64,000 nt of DNA from Levilactobacillus mulengensis (lineage in GTDB: Bacteria; Bacillota; Bacilli; Lactobacillales; Lactobacillaceae): the NCBI RefSeq assembly GCF_003946045.1, contig NZ_RHNW01000003.1, forward strand, positions 124,001 to 188,000. Direction: 5' to 3'. The position numbers and the translations under genes are program-made. Below, in pieces: positions 40,155-48,641 of the stretch. Below the pieces are notes generated by a model that had not been told where the DNA came from, searched no databases, and saw only the letters and a list, made by a program, of their open reading frames with translations. Every line of letters begins with the position of its first letter. The first letter of the stretch is position 1.

Positions 40155-40744
40155 AAATTTGGGCGGACTATCTTCAAGAAAATGGCACGCTGAAGAATAA
40201 ATTGGGCATCACTGAAGACGAAAAATTGCATGCAGTTGAATACAACACTAGTGCCATTCAACAAAAGTTTATCCGGCAAAATAATTATGTTTTGCCGGAC
40301 GGGTACCACCTAACCGGTAAGGATGTCACCGAGCTAAAGCGCATCAATGCGGCACTGCTAGGTGACATCTACGACTGGGCGGGTCACTACCGCGAAGTAG
40401 ATTTCAACAAAACATCTGATGGGGTCGTCACCCACTTTCACCCCGTCATGTTGTTTGGCAATGCCGAGTGGGATATTCAGCGGCAGCTTACGGATTTCGC
40501 GACGTTACCGGCGGACCAGCAGGTGGTGGCCACGGCCCTGGGCAATCTGGTGACCGAAATCAACCTGTTTCACCCGTTTCGCGAGGGAAATGGTCGGACG
40601 TTGCGGGTCTTCACGGAAGTGTTGGCTTGGCAAAAGGGCTTTCGTCTTGACTTTACCCAGGAACAGCAGTCCGCCTATATGACTGCCAGCATTCAGGATG
40701 AACCGGCGTTGATGGCGGCGGTTTTTCTAAAAATTTTGAAGTAG
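40151..40744 (+). CDS. Fic domain AMP-transferase (toxin)
   Basis: A 197-residue Fic protein with the complete catalytic motif HPFREGNGRTLR (catalytic His141) and the upstream flap region around VDFNKTSDGVVTHFHP. Fic enzymes transfer AMP from ATP to target proteins such as gyrase/topoisomerase IV when released from inhibition. No inhibitory helix is seen inside the protein, consistent with class I, where the partner carries it. It starts at GTG 40151, overlapping the antitoxin stop (GTGA). A family C repeat with a terminator follows. Confidence 0.9.
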   Translation: MKIWADYLQENGTLKNKLGITEDEKLHAVEYNTSAIQQKFIRQNNYVLPDGYHLTGKDVTELKRINAALLGDIYDWAGHYREVDFNKTSDGVVTHFHPVMLFGNAEWDIQRQLTDFATLPADQQVVATALGNLVTEINLFHPFREGNGRTLRVFTEVLAWQKGFRLDFTQEQQSAYMTASIQDEPALMAAVFLKILK

Positions 40745-40748
40745 AAAA

Positions 40749-40919
40749 TGAGTCTGGGACAGAACCCCAGACTCATTTTTGCGTACCCATTTATCTAGTC
40801 GAAACGTGTGACAAAAGGCACCCGGTTCCGCTTAAAACTGCTAACCAAACAATCCAAGACCAGGATTATTCGGTTAGCAGCCTTAATGCTCGCCGGCTAA
40901 CCGCCTTTTGTCCCACTCT
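40749..40919. repeat. Family C intergenic repeat, copy C2
   Basis: The left terminator stem TGAGTCT / AGACTCA differs from C1 (CGAGTCT / AGACTCG) by a compensating change at the first pair. From about 40790 to 40915 it is nearly identical to C1, including GCTAACC / GGTTAGC and the outer TGGGACA / TGTCCCA pairing. It lies between the convergent fic and padA genes. Confidence 0.85.
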
Positions 40920-40923
40920 GCGT

Positions 40924-41460
40924 TTACTTATTTACCCGTTGGTAGTTGGCATCAAAGTACTTGCCGGCACGGATGTCGTCAGGCAGGCCTTGGTAAGGGG
41001 CTTCACTGATGACGTCTTCATTATTTTGACCAGCGTCGCCGATGTAAGTGATCGTCGCAAATTCTGGGACGACCATCTTAGGGTAGGTGGCGTACTTTTC
41101 GCGGGCGGCTTCCATTACGTCAATGTGTTCGTTTTGGTAAGTGACCGTGATTTCAGGATGTTCTTGAACCCACTTAGGGAAGAAGATGGTCCCGTTGACC
41201 TTGTTTTCGTTAGGCAGGAAGTCCAGCGCCACGTCGGTCCCAGTTGGTTCCGTCCAGGCAACCTTGTAGATGCCCTCCGTCAGCATGACGATGTTGGCCT
41301 CTTGGTCGGTGACCCAACGGCCGGCGACCATACCGCCGTGGATTCGGTAGTCGACGGTATGATCGTTCTTCGCGTACCATTCGTATTCCCAGCCGTTGTC
41401 ATAGGTGTAGATGAAATGGGTTCCCTGGAAGTCATCCAGGGTTTTGAAAGTTTTAGTCAT
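40924..41460 (-). CDS. padA: Phenolic acid decarboxylase
   Basis: A 178-residue cytosolic, cofactor-free enzyme that decarboxylates p-coumaric, ferulic and caffeic acids to vinyl phenols. The sequence matches the family throughout: [22 protein letters not shown], then [14 protein letters not shown], then [11 protein letters not shown] and the C-terminal [18 protein letters not shown]. The family's usual length is about 178. GGAGATTTTTAAA precedes the ATG. It is divergent from padR with a PadR palindrome between them, the standard arrangement in lactobacilli, in which phenolic acids relieve repression. Confidence 0.97.
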   Translation of the reverse strand: MTKTFKTLDDFQGTHFIYTYDNGWEYEWYAKNDHTVDYRIHGGMVAGRWVTDQEANIVMLTEGIYKVAWTEPTGTDVALDFLPNENKVNGTIFFPKWVQEHPEITVTYQNEHIDVMEAAREKYATYPKMVVPEFATITYIGDAGQNNEDVISEAPYQGLPDDIRAGKYFDANYQRVNK

Positions 41461-41490
41461 TTTAAAAATCTCCTTCTATTCTGCAGGAAA

Positions 41491-41510
41491 ACATGTAATT
41501 AATTACATGT
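41491..41510. promoter_or_regulatory. PadR operator
   Basis: ACATGTAATTAATTACATGT is a perfect 20-bp palindrome containing the known PadR pattern ATGT-N8-ACAT. It lies just downstream of the expected padA transcription start. Confidence 0.92.
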
Positions 41511-41526
41511 TTTTATTTACTTGATT

Positions 41527-41555
41527 ATCATAGTCACTTCCGCGGGACTTGTCAA
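41527..41555 (-). promoter_or_regulatory. padA promoter
   Basis: On the minus strand TTGACA (41550-41555) and TATGAT (41527-41532) are separated by 17 bases. The start point would fall at about 41520, so the PadR site lies at the beginning of the transcript. Confidence 0.85.
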
Positions 41556-41650
41556 CGATTTTCCTTGATGTTTTTCCGGGGAACTGGTTCAATTGAGACA
41601 GCGCAACGCGTTTGTGACGAGAAAAATTCTCGTAAAATGGAAGGAGGCTG

Positions 41651-42190
41651 ATGATTATCGGTCAGCGAAATCGGCTACAATACATCATCTTAGGCCTACT
41701 GAATCAGCGTCCCCAGACCGGCTACGACCTGGCGAAGGCGTTTGAAAATGAAATCGGGGAGTTCTGGCAGGCCCAACACAGCCAGATCTACCCCATGCTC
41801 AAGCGAATGGAAACAAGCGGCGACATCACCCATGAGGATACGGTGACGGGCGAGAAGCTGGCGAAGAAGCAGTACTCGTTGACGCCGGCCGGCCATGCGA
41901 AATTGGTGGCCTGGGTGAGCGAACCCTCGCCAGAGTTGTCGGCGACCAAGGACGAATTTATTTTAAAACTCTACTTTATTAAAACGGCGGCCGACCCGCG
42001 GCTTCAGCCTATGCTGCAGGAACAGGCGGTTCTCCACCGCGCTCAGTTGGCCCACCTCAAGCAACGCCGCGAGACGGTCTTCCCGGACCAGGCGGCAATT
42101 GATCAGGCCTATGGGCATTATCTGATTCTGGACCACGCGATTGGTCGGGAGCAGTACTACGTGGACTGGCTGGAGAAGTTTTTGCGTTAA
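41651..42190 (+). CDS. padR: PadR transcriptional repressor
   Basis: A 179-residue winged-helix regulator. The N-terminal domain reads LQYIILGLLNQRPQTGYDLAKAFE, then SQIYPMLKRMETSGDI and YSLTPAGHAKL. The C-terminal half is a coiled dimerisation region of the longer PadR class (PF10400-like, ending HAIGREQYYVDWLEKFL). It represses padA until phenolic acids are present. GAAGGAGG is directly upstream of the ATG. The neighbouring gene and operator confirm the assignment. Confidence 0.95.
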   Translation: MIIGQRNRLQYIILGLLNQRPQTGYDLAKAFENEIGEFWQAQHSQIYPMLKRMETSGDITHEDTVTGEKLAKKQYSLTPAGHAKLVAWVSEPSPELSATKDEFILKLYFIKTAADPRLQPMLQEQAVLHRAQLAHLKQRRETVFPDQAAIDQAYGHYLILDHAIGREQYYVDWLEKFLR

Positions 42191-42202
42191 GACTTTGGTA
42201 CG

Positions 42203-42303
42203 CGAAGCTTCCAAAAACTAAAAAAATAGGTAAAAATGGAAGCATACTTCCAAAAATGACAAAAACCAGCAAAAATGGAAGTATACTTCCTTTTCTGCTG
42301 GTT
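42203..42303 (+). promoter_or_regulatory. Palindrome cluster upstream of the DUF4143 ATPase gene
   Basis: Two 14-bp palindromes, GGAAGCATACTTCC (42238-42251) and GGAAGTATACTTCC (42277-42290), lie 39 bp apart, with a half-related CGAAGCTTCC at 42203-42212. The second is nested in a larger hairpin, AACCAGCA (42264-42271) / TGCTGGTT (42296-42303). The flanking AAAAATGGAAG text repeats as well. It could be an operator or terminator. Confidence 0.6.
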
Positions 42304-42352
42304 TCTTGGTAAGATGGCTCTAACTGAGACGTTGACAAAGGAGTTGACCATT

Positions 42353-43546
42353 GTGATTGCGCGACCTGTGTATTTGAATCGACTAATTGCTCTCAAGGAT
42401 ACGGATGCCATCAAAATCATCACGGGTGTTCGTCGCTCAGGTAAGTCCGTTTTACTACAATTGTATCGAAATTACTTAGAGTCCCAGGGAATTGCCAGTG
42501 AAAATATTATCTATTTTAATTTTGAAGAGCTAGACTTACTGACTATTCGGGATGAACAGCAGTTAGTGGCATTATTAAAACCGTTATTAAATAAGCAAGC
42601 GCACCAATATTTGATGTTGGATGAGATTCAAATGGTTAATGGGTGGCAACGGGTAATCAATGGTATTCGGGTCAGCTATGATTGTGATATCGTGGTGACG
42701 GGATCCAACGCTAAAATGTTGTCTGGTGAGTTAGCAACCTTATTAAGCGGACGTTACGTTGAAATACCAATCTATCCCTTTTCATTTAAGGAATTTTTAG
42801 CCGCCAAAGACATTGCGCCTGACTCTCGAATGGTTGATCAAGCATTTAATGAGTTTGAACGTTATGGTGGTTTCCCAGCAGTTGTGTTAGCTGCGCCGGA
42901 AATCAAGGAATCCATTTTGGATGGTATTTTTGATACAATCGTGTTGAATGACGTTTCAATGCGGGCCAATGTTCGGGATACAGAGACGTTGCGTGCGTTA
43001 GTCAGCTTCTTGGCTGATAACGTTGGCCAACTGGCACGGCCAACCAAAATTGCTAATACCTTGAAGAGTGAAGGCATCACCACTAGTAATCATACAGTGG
43101 AGCGGTATTTAAGTCTGTTGGAAGATGCTTTCCTTTTTTATCGGTCTAGACAGTATGATCTTCGTGGCCGAGGCTACTTGCGAACTGCTGGTAAATATTT
43201 CGTCGTTGATGCTGGTTTGCGGCGGAATGCTGTGGGCCGCCGACCTGGAAATTATGGTGGTCAGTTAGAAAACATTGTTTACCTAGAGCTATTACGGCGT
43301 GGCTACACGATTGATGTTGGTAAGCTCGACGCGGCTGAAATTGATTTCGTTGCGCGTAAGGTTGATCAGGTGCTTTATGTACAAGTGACCTATGAGATCC
43401 CACAGAATACGCATGAAACTGATAACTTACTAAATATTCGGGACAATTATCAAAAACTCCTAATCACGCAACGTTATAGTGATGTTCAAGAAATTGCCGG
43501 AATTCCAGTTGTTAATATTGTTGATTGGTTGTTAGCAGATGAATAA
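42353..43546 (+). CDS. AAA ATPase with DUF4143 C-terminal domain
   Basis: About 397 residues. The N-terminal ATPase domain has Walker A GVRRSGKS and Walker B YLMLDEIQ, then sensor-type VVTGSNAKML. The C-terminal DUF4143 region carries a PD-(D/E)xK-like nuclease pattern (IDVGKLDAAEIDFVARKVDQVLYVQV). I chose GTG 42353 because AAAGGAG lies 9 bases upstream and the family begins close to the RxxYLxxL stretch (here IARPVYLNRLIAL). Earlier in-frame starts fall in the palindrome region. These proteins are widespread in bacteria, often variable between strains and of unclear biological role. The gene is more AT-rich than its neighbours, suggesting transfer. Confidence 0.88.
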   Translation: MIARPVYLNRLIALKDTDAIKIITGVRRSGKSVLLQLYRNYLESQGIASENIIYFNFEELDLLTIRDEQQLVALLKPLLNKQAHQYLMLDEIQMVNGWQRVINGIRVSYDCDIVVTGSNAKMLSGELATLLSGRYVEIPIYPFSFKEFLAAKDIAPDSRMVDQAFNEFERYGGFPAVVLAAPEIKESILDGIFDTIVLNDVSMRANVRDTETLRALVSFLADNVGQLARPTKIANTLKSEGITTSNHTVERYLSLLEDAFLFYRSRQYDLRGRGYLRTAGKYFVVDAGLRRNAVGRRPGNYGGQLENIVYLELLRRGYTIDVGKLDAAEIDFVARKVDQVLYVQVTYEIPQNTHETDNLLNIRDNYQKLLITQRYSDVQEIAGIPVVNIVDWLLADE

Positions 43547-43552
43547 GGTTAT

Positions 43553-43584
43553 GGCACAGTGGTAGCTCGCTGTGCCTTTATTTT
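43553..43584 (+). terminator. Terminator after the DUF4143 gene
   Basis: GGCACAG pairs with CTGTGCC and is followed by TTTATTTT. Confidence 0.75.
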
Positions 43585-43762
43585 GGTCTGAAGTTTGCTC
43601 AGGACCAATGACCTTTTCAGACCTAATCCTGCAAGCAGACTAGCAAGTCGCGAGAAATTTTATCGGCCACGGGGGATGGCTATACTTAGTAGTGGATTGT
43701 TTACAAACGGACAGTTCAAATCAATTGAAAGGCCAAAGTTAGCCTTTCACGGGAGGATACAT

Positions 43763-44482
43763 ATGAAGTTCAGAACAGTTTTGGTAGCGGTATTAGCCGT
43801 GGCAACGTTAGGTGTGACGGCTGAAGTCACGACCCCGGCACAAGCCGCAACCAAGGTTTTACAGACCAAGAAAATGAAGAAGGCGGCCTACAAGATTAGC
43901 AACGGCTATTTCTATCGGAACACGAAGCTGACCAAGCGGACGCATAAAGCCAGCAAGTACGCCAAAGTTAACTTTTACACGTACAAGTCAGCGAAGATTC
44001 GCAAGAGCAATGGTAAAAAGGTGACTTACTACTACGTTAAAAATAAGTCTGGCAAGGTTAAGGGCTGGGTCTGGCACGGTAATCTGCGTAAGCAACCAAC
44101 CTATACACGGCAGAAGAAAGATATCGTGGCCATGAAACGCATCATTCAAGGGATGTCCCCGGATGTACAGAATCGGGCTTTGGGCCTGTTTGCACATATG
44201 AACTATAAGGTAGCCTACCATGATGGAGCGAGTGATCGAGACCTATATGACGTGATTTCACAGGAACTAGGAGCAGACTATGATAATCCAACCGACATTC
44301 AGGGGATTATTAAAACCTATAAGCTTTTTAAGGGCCGCTATGGGAGTGATAAGGCGCGGATTCTGAATGATTACAATGATTTAGATGATGTGCTTAAAGG
44401 CCGTAGTGATGCGCAATTATATGATGTAGCTGAAACTTTGATTGATGATGTTTCAACCGCCGTTTACCACATGGATAATTAA
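43763..44482 (+). CDS. Secreted protein with lactobacillar surface (SH3-like) domain
   Basis: A 239-residue protein with a signal peptide (MKFRTVLVAVLAVATLGVTA; cleavage near AQA-A at about 29). The next 80 residues (GYFYRNTKLTKRTHKASKY...YYYVKNKSGKVKGWVWHGNL) look like the SH3-type wall-binding repeat of many Lactobacillus surface proteins. The C-terminal part (about 110-239) is a helical, acidic domain of unknown type. The ATG at 43763 was chosen for the CACGGGAGG site upstream. It is probably non-covalently attached to the cell wall. It stands alone with terminators on both sides. Confidence 0.82.
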   Translation: MKFRTVLVAVLAVATLGVTAEVTTPAQAATKVLQTKKMKKAAYKISNGYFYRNTKLTKRTHKASKYAKVNFYTYKSAKIRKSNGKKVTYYYVKNKSGKVKGWVWHGNLRKQPTYTRQKKDIVAMKRIIQGMSPDVQNRALGLFAHMNYKVAYHDGASDRDLYDVISQELGADYDNPTDIQGIIKTYKLFKGRYGSDKARILNDYNDLDDVLKGRSDAQLYDVAETLIDDVSTAVYHMDN

Positions 44483-44522
44483 GGATGCAAGTGACAGAAT
44501 GTGTCTAATTCTAAATAGGTTC

Positions 44523-44559
44523 AAATACAGCATGACCATAGTTGGCGTGCTGTATTTTT
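44523..44559 (+). terminator. Terminator after the surface-protein gene
   Basis: AAATACAGCA pairs with TGCTGTATTT and is followed by TTG. Confidence 0.7.
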
Positions 44560-44860
44560 GTGGGGTTAGACGAGCGTACGTGTAGGCTGATTCTGAAGGA
44601 GTCGGTCGAAATCAGTTAGCATCCGCAATTAAAATTTGAGACGTTGGCGTGTTGACACGATAGGGCTAATCAATCGGTGAGTGGTTAACGCCTTAAGGGT
44701 TCCGGTTACTACGGTTAGGTGTGATTGTCGCCTCAATTAGTTATGAATTTACAAATAAAGTATAATTAATAATTAAATAACAGTCAGAATAATTAATACG
44801 CAAAATTTACATAAACCTTGCGAAAAATTTACTTGGTCTTGGTAAAGTTAACTTATTCAG
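44560..44860. other. Intergenic stretch without a recognisable gene
   Basis: About 300 bases before the phosphatase gene. I see no repeat and no supported open frame. The AT-rich final 100 bases (around TATAATTAATAATTAAAT at 44760-44777) probably contain the promoter of the next gene. Confidence 0.5.
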
Positions 44861-44878
44861 AAAGGGGATTACACTTAC

Positions 44879-45661
44879 ATGAAAATTCGTGCCGTTTTAG
44901 CTTCAATCAGTTGTGCATTGGTCTTACTCGGGGCTACCGCCGCGCCTGCTCAAGCAGCGACAACCAAGAAGGATGCAGACCTGCAACCAGCTATTTCCAA
45001 GAAGGTCAACGCACCTATCAAGTTGGCCGGTGCCGAGAACATGCGCGACATGGGTGGTTACAAGACCAAGACTGGTCAACACGTTAAAAAGGACCGTTTA
45101 CTGCGGAGTGATTCACTGGAAAAACTGACGAAGGCGGATACGAAGAAGTTAGTGAAAAAGTATCACGTCAAGGAAATCTTTGATCTGCGGACCAAGGCTC
45201 AAATTGCTGAAAAGCCAGACGTGAAGATTGCCGGTGTTAAATACTTAGGTTCCTCCATCTTAGGAACCAAGTCCAACTACGATAACGATGATGAAGGTAT
45301 GTACCGCGACATGGCCAACAAGCCATCTGCCAAGAAGAGCTACCACAAATTTTTGGTCGCTGCTGCCAACAACAAGAAGGGTGCCCTGTTATTCCACTGC
45401 TCACACGGGATGGACCGGACGGGAACGTCTGCCGCAATCCTCTACACGATTTTAGGGGTAAGCAAGAAGGACATCCAACGCGACTACTTATTATCTAACA
45501 CCCAACTGAACGTAACGTGGGCTAAGCCAGCGTTACTGAACCTGTTCTACAGCCAAGTTAAGGAACACTACGGCTCAATGAACAACTACATCAAGAAGGG
45601 CTTAAAGATTACCCCAGCCCAAATCAAGCAAATCAAAGCCAACTACCTGACGAAGGCCTAA
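44879..45661 (+). CDS. Secreted tyrosine-protein phosphatase
   Basis: A 260-residue exported enzyme. The signal peptide ends near AQA-A (about residue 26). The catalytic loop HCSHGMDRTG contains the Cys-x5-Arg motif of the lipid/protein tyrosine phosphatase group found in Gram-positives (LpdA/LipA/PTP-like family PF13350). The family's N-terminal NMRDMGGY and DLRTKAQ segments are intact. AAAGGGG precedes the ATG. Substrates outside the cell are unknown; related proteins act on phosphotyrosine, phosphoinositides or inositol phosphates. It is followed by a terminator. Confidence 0.9.
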   Translation: MKIRAVLASISCALVLLGATAAPAQAATTKKDADLQPAISKKVNAPIKLAGAENMRDMGGYKTKTGQHVKKDRLLRSDSLEKLTKADTKKLVKKYHVKEIFDLRTKAQIAEKPDVKIAGVKYLGSSILGTKSNYDNDDEGMYRDMANKPSAKKSYHKFLVAAANNKKGALLFHCSHGMDRTGTSAAILYTILGVSKKDIQRDYLLSNTQLNVTWAKPALLNLFYSQVKEHYGSMNNYIKKGLKITPAQIKQIKANYLTKA

Positions 45662-45698
45662 GCCCGGCGTCACAAAATTAAACCGAAATGACTGATCC

Positions 45699-45738
45699 AA
45701 CAGCCGTGTCCGCTATTAATTAGGGAGACGGCTGTTTT
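45699..45738 (+). terminator. Terminator after the phosphatase gene
   Basis: AACAGCCGT pairs with ACGGCTGTT and is followed by TT. Confidence 0.7.
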
Positions 45739-45905
45739 GGTATTCACAATAGCGGCGGATAAGAGAATAGGCTAAACTATTTTCTGAGATAGAAGTAAAA
45801 TAAACGGGAACGTCATTCTCAGCCGAGAGGGCGTCGAAAATAAACTCAGCTGTATTGGTGATTACTATGGCATATGAGATTAATAGTTGGCAGAACAAGA
45901 AGAGC

Positions 45906-46202
45906 AACCAGTGCTCCAGAACTAGGGGGCCACTCCGTCATGGGTAAAAACCAATCTTAGCCGCAGGAAGCCAGGGATGGAGGCGGCTGTGTCGATGGTG
46001 TTGAGCAGGGTTCTTTCCTGCTCTACAGCATGGGCCGACTTTGGAGACGGGTGGGTTTCGCGGCTTCAAAGCGAGGTGGAAGCCCGCCCTTTGGCTGGAA
46101 CCGGGCCCCACAGCAGACGGAATCCCTGGAAGCCGGAGGCGGTCAGTTTGACACTAATTTTCAGTCAGAAAACCAAGCGCCCTAGTTCTGGAGCAATTGG
46201 TT
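45906..46202 (-). repeat. Family A structured repeat, copy A8 (minus orientation)
   Basis: The best closing helix of the family: TGCTCCAGAACTAGGG (45912-45927) is a perfect 16-bp complement of 46180-46195, and AACCA / TGGTT extends it. The inner hairpin is GAGCAGG (46003-46009) with CCTGCTC (46017-46023). The core blocks are recognisable on the minus strand (CTGCTGTGGGGCCCGG, GCGGGCTTCCACCTC, CGACACAGCCGCC), but the closing helix has a sequence found in no other copy. Confidence 0.88.
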
Positions 46203-46393
46203 AAAACTGATAACTAATAAAGCCCCCCAACTACTGATTTTGTCACATATCGCGTATGATAGGGTCGACGGTAGCAGTTAGTAAGTCAATTCTGGCTAAC
46301 TAAGCTGAGTGAACGGCTGAGGAGGTTAGAAAAGGTAAGTTGCCAGTCAGAATTTAGGATTACAGCTGAGGCCCTTAACCGTTATGCTATATA

Positions 46394-46407
46394 TGTAAGC
46401 GGTTACG
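46394..46407 (+). promoter_or_regulatory. cre-like site before the GPH transporter operon
   Basis: TGTAAGCGGTTACG matches the catabolite-response consensus TGNAANCGNTNNCA except for the final base. It lies 44 bases upstream of the transporter start. A LacI-type regulator site is equally possible from sequence alone. Confidence 0.65.
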
Positions 46408-46450
46408 GATTGTTGGAAACGTGCAAGAAATTTTGGGGGAGGTAAGTATC

Positions 46451-47827
46451 ATGAGTAAAGCTCAGTTATGGAAGCAACGGTTCTTCTACGGGTCGACCGA
46501 CCTGGCTGGGAACCTGATTTGGCAAATTGTTGGTTTGTATTTACTGTTCTACTACACCACGGTTATGGGCATCTCACCAGCCTTTGTGGGAACCCTGTTC
46601 TTCGTGGTTCGGATCATTGATGCCTTTGATGGTGTGGTCTATGGATTTTTGATTGACCACACGCATTCGAAATACGGGAAGGCGCGGCCATACTTCCTAT
46701 GGTTTGGGATTCCACTGGGGATTCTGACAATGCTGCTGTTCTTCAACCCATCATTTGGCGGCAACAAGGTCTTCCAGCTCGCTTGGATCTCCATTGTCTA
46801 CACATTATTTAGCTTAGTTTATTCTGGGGCGAACACACCGATTACTGCTATTCTGCCTAGCCTGACTAAGGACCCTGACGAACGGACCAACCTGGCGAGT
46901 GCCCGGATGGTTATGACGAACATTGGGACCGCTGTGATTGGGGCCATTTCCTTACCGATGGTTGCCAAATTAGGGGGCAAGAACGCTGAAAAAGGTTGGA
47001 TGATTTGGGGAATCTTTATCGGGATTGCCATCATCGTGCTGTTCTTAGGCGCCTTTGCCAACCTGCGTGAAAAGGATGATATCGTCGATGACTCAGCCGA
47101 TGCGCCAGAAATCAAAGGCCACCTCTCCGTGGGCGAATCTTTGAAAGGGGCAATCAAGAACAAGCCGTGGGTCGTCTTGAGCTTGAGTTTCATTCTGTTA
47201 CAAACGTTCTGGGTTATCCGGATGCAGACGGCCGTTTACTACCTGACCTACGTTTACCGCCGGGCCGACCTGGTGGGGGCCTTCAATGGTCTGGTCATCG
47301 TCGCCGTCATCGGGAACATTTCCATTCCGTTCCTGAGTAAATTTATGAAACACCGGAACGTGATGATTCTGGCCATGGCTACCTTTGCCATCGGTGAAAT
47401 CATCATGAGCTTCAAGAGCATTCCACTCCTGTTTGCCGGTAACGTGATTGCTTTAGTTGCCATGGGGGCGGCGTTCTCCATTGCCTTCGTTATGATTGCG
47501 GACACCGTGGAATACGCGCGTTCCGAAATGCACATTGACGAACCCGGCATCCTGTCCTCCGTGCCAATGGTGGGGGCTAAGCTGGGCATGGGCTTCGGTG
47601 GTTTAGTTTCTGGTTGGCTCTTAACCTGGGGTGGTTTCCAAGCCACGGCCAAGATTCAAGGCGCCAAGGCGTTGACCGCCATCAGCACCAGCTTCGTCTG
47701 GTTACCAATTATTTTAGCCTTACTGATTCTGGTCATCCTGTTCTTCGGCTACAAGCTGGACGAAGATGAGATTGCGTCCGCCAAGGCCATGAAGGATGAC
47801 GCTGGCAAATTAAATGAAGACGCTTAA
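46451..47827 (+). CDS. GPH family sugar:cation symporter
   Basis: A 458-residue transporter of the glycoside-pentoside-hexuronide family, with about 12 membrane segments. Typical regions: KQRFFYGSTDLAGNLIWQ at the start, FFVVRIIDAFDGVVYGFLIDHTHSKYGKARPYFLWFG around segments 2-3, and the second-half LGMGFGGLVSGWLLTWGGF. Translation starts at ATG 46451, with GGGGGAGG 8 bases before; the longer frame starts inside the ribosome site region. It is the first gene of an operon with an esterase and an esterase-GH65 fusion. It therefore probably imports an acylated or plain glycoside handled by those enzymes. Confidence 0.9.
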   Translation: MSKAQLWKQRFFYGSTDLAGNLIWQIVGLYLLFYYTTVMGISPAFVGTLFFVVRIIDAFDGVVYGFLIDHTHSKYGKARPYFLWFGIPLGILTMLLFFNPSFGGNKVFQLAWISIVYTLFSLVYSGANTPITAILPSLTKDPDERTNLASARMVMTNIGTAVIGAISLPMVAKLGGKNAEKGWMIWGIFIGIAIIVLFLGAFANLREKDDIVDDSADAPEIKGHLSVGESLKGAIKNKPWVVLSLSFILLQTFWVIRMQTAVYYLTYVYRRADLVGAFNGLVIVAVIGNISIPFLSKFMKHRNVMILAMATFAIGEIIMSFKSIPLLFAGNVIALVAMGAAFSIAFVMIADTVEYARSEMHIDEPGILSSVPMVGAKLGMGFGGLVSGWLLTWGGFQATAKIQGAKALTAISTSFVWLPIILALLILVILFFGYKLDEDEIASAKAMKDDAGKLNEDA

Positions 47828-48641
47828 CTTAACGTTCGGGCCGCCGGCAAATCCGGTAGCCGTGACGTTGTACCAACCGGCCGCCATCGCTGACTTTGAC
47901 CAGCCACCGCGGCGGCCGTTGGCCATTCTCTTGCCGGGTGGCGGCTACCGGTTCTACAGCGACCGGGAAAATGAAATTGTCGCGTTCCAGTACCTGGCAC
48001 AGGGATATGCGGTAGCGGTCGTGGCCTATCGGTTACTAGACCAGCCGCCGGTTTACCCGGCCGTGCTGGAACAGGTGGCCCACGTCGTTGCGGGGTTTCA
48101 CCAGCGGGCTGCCGACTACGCGGTGGATGCCGACCATCTCTTACTGGTCGGCTTCTCCGCGGGTGGTCACGTGGCGGCACTCTACGCCGACTTGTGGCCG
48201 CAGTTAGCGCCGCGTTGCCAATTGCCGCGTCAGGATTGTTCCGTGTGGGCGGTGACCCTGGCTTACCCGGTGATTGGCCTGCGATTAGGCTGGCCGGTCG
48301 ATGCGGCGGCCCGGCAAGCCATTGCGGGAAAATGGGCGCTGACGGAGGCCGACCACCTGGTGACGGCGCAGAACCCGCCGACGTTCATTTGGACGACGGC
48401 GACGGATGAACTCGTGCCACCAATCAACGCGCAGTGCTACGTGAAGGCGTTGCGGCGCGAAGGGGTGCCCGTGCGGTTTCACCTGTATCCGCGGGGGCCG
48501 CACGCGTTGAGCTTGGCCCGACCGGTCACGGCCTTTGCGGCTGGCACGCGTCACGATGCCACGTTTGGCCAACGCTACGTGCAAGCAGAGGTGGCGGGCT
48601 GGTTTACTGAACAGATTCGCTGGCTGCAGCGCTTGTGGTGA
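47814..48641 (+). CDS. Alpha/beta-hydrolase, acetylesterase type
   Basis: A 275-residue intracellular esterase. The oxyanion region reads LLPGGGYRFYSDRE. The nucleophile elbow GFSAGGHVAA, the acid ATDELVPP and the His in PRGPHALS complete the catalytic triad. This is the pattern of bacterial acetylxylan/carbohydrate esterases annotated as endo-xylanase-like esterases (BD-FAE group). It overlaps the transporter gene by 14 bases. It may deacylate an imported oligosaccharide before the GH65 enzyme acts, which is an inference from the operon. Confidence 0.88.
   Translation: MKTLNLTFGPPANPVAVTLYQPAAIADFDQPPRRPLAILLPGGGYRFYSDRENEIVAFQYLAQGYAVAVVAYRLLDQPPVYPAVLEQVAHVVAGFHQRAADYAVDADHLLLVGFSAGGHVAALYADLWPQLAPRCQLPRQDCSVWAVTLAYPVIGLRLGWPVDAAARQAIAGKWALTEADHLVTAQNPPTFIWTTATDELVPPINAQCYVKALRREGVPVRFHLYPRGPHALSLARPVTAFAAGTRHDATFGQRYVQAEVAGWFTEQIRWLQRLW

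Noticed and set aside
42057-42423. Minus-strand frames through padR and the palindrome region
   Set aside because: They run antisense to padR and the DUF4143 gene and lack ribosome sites.
45740-45907. Minus-strand frame ending YCEYQNSRLPN that looks partly coding
   Set aside because: It has only a TTG start without ribosome site, overlaps a terminator and stops at repeat A8. At most it is a worn gene fragment.
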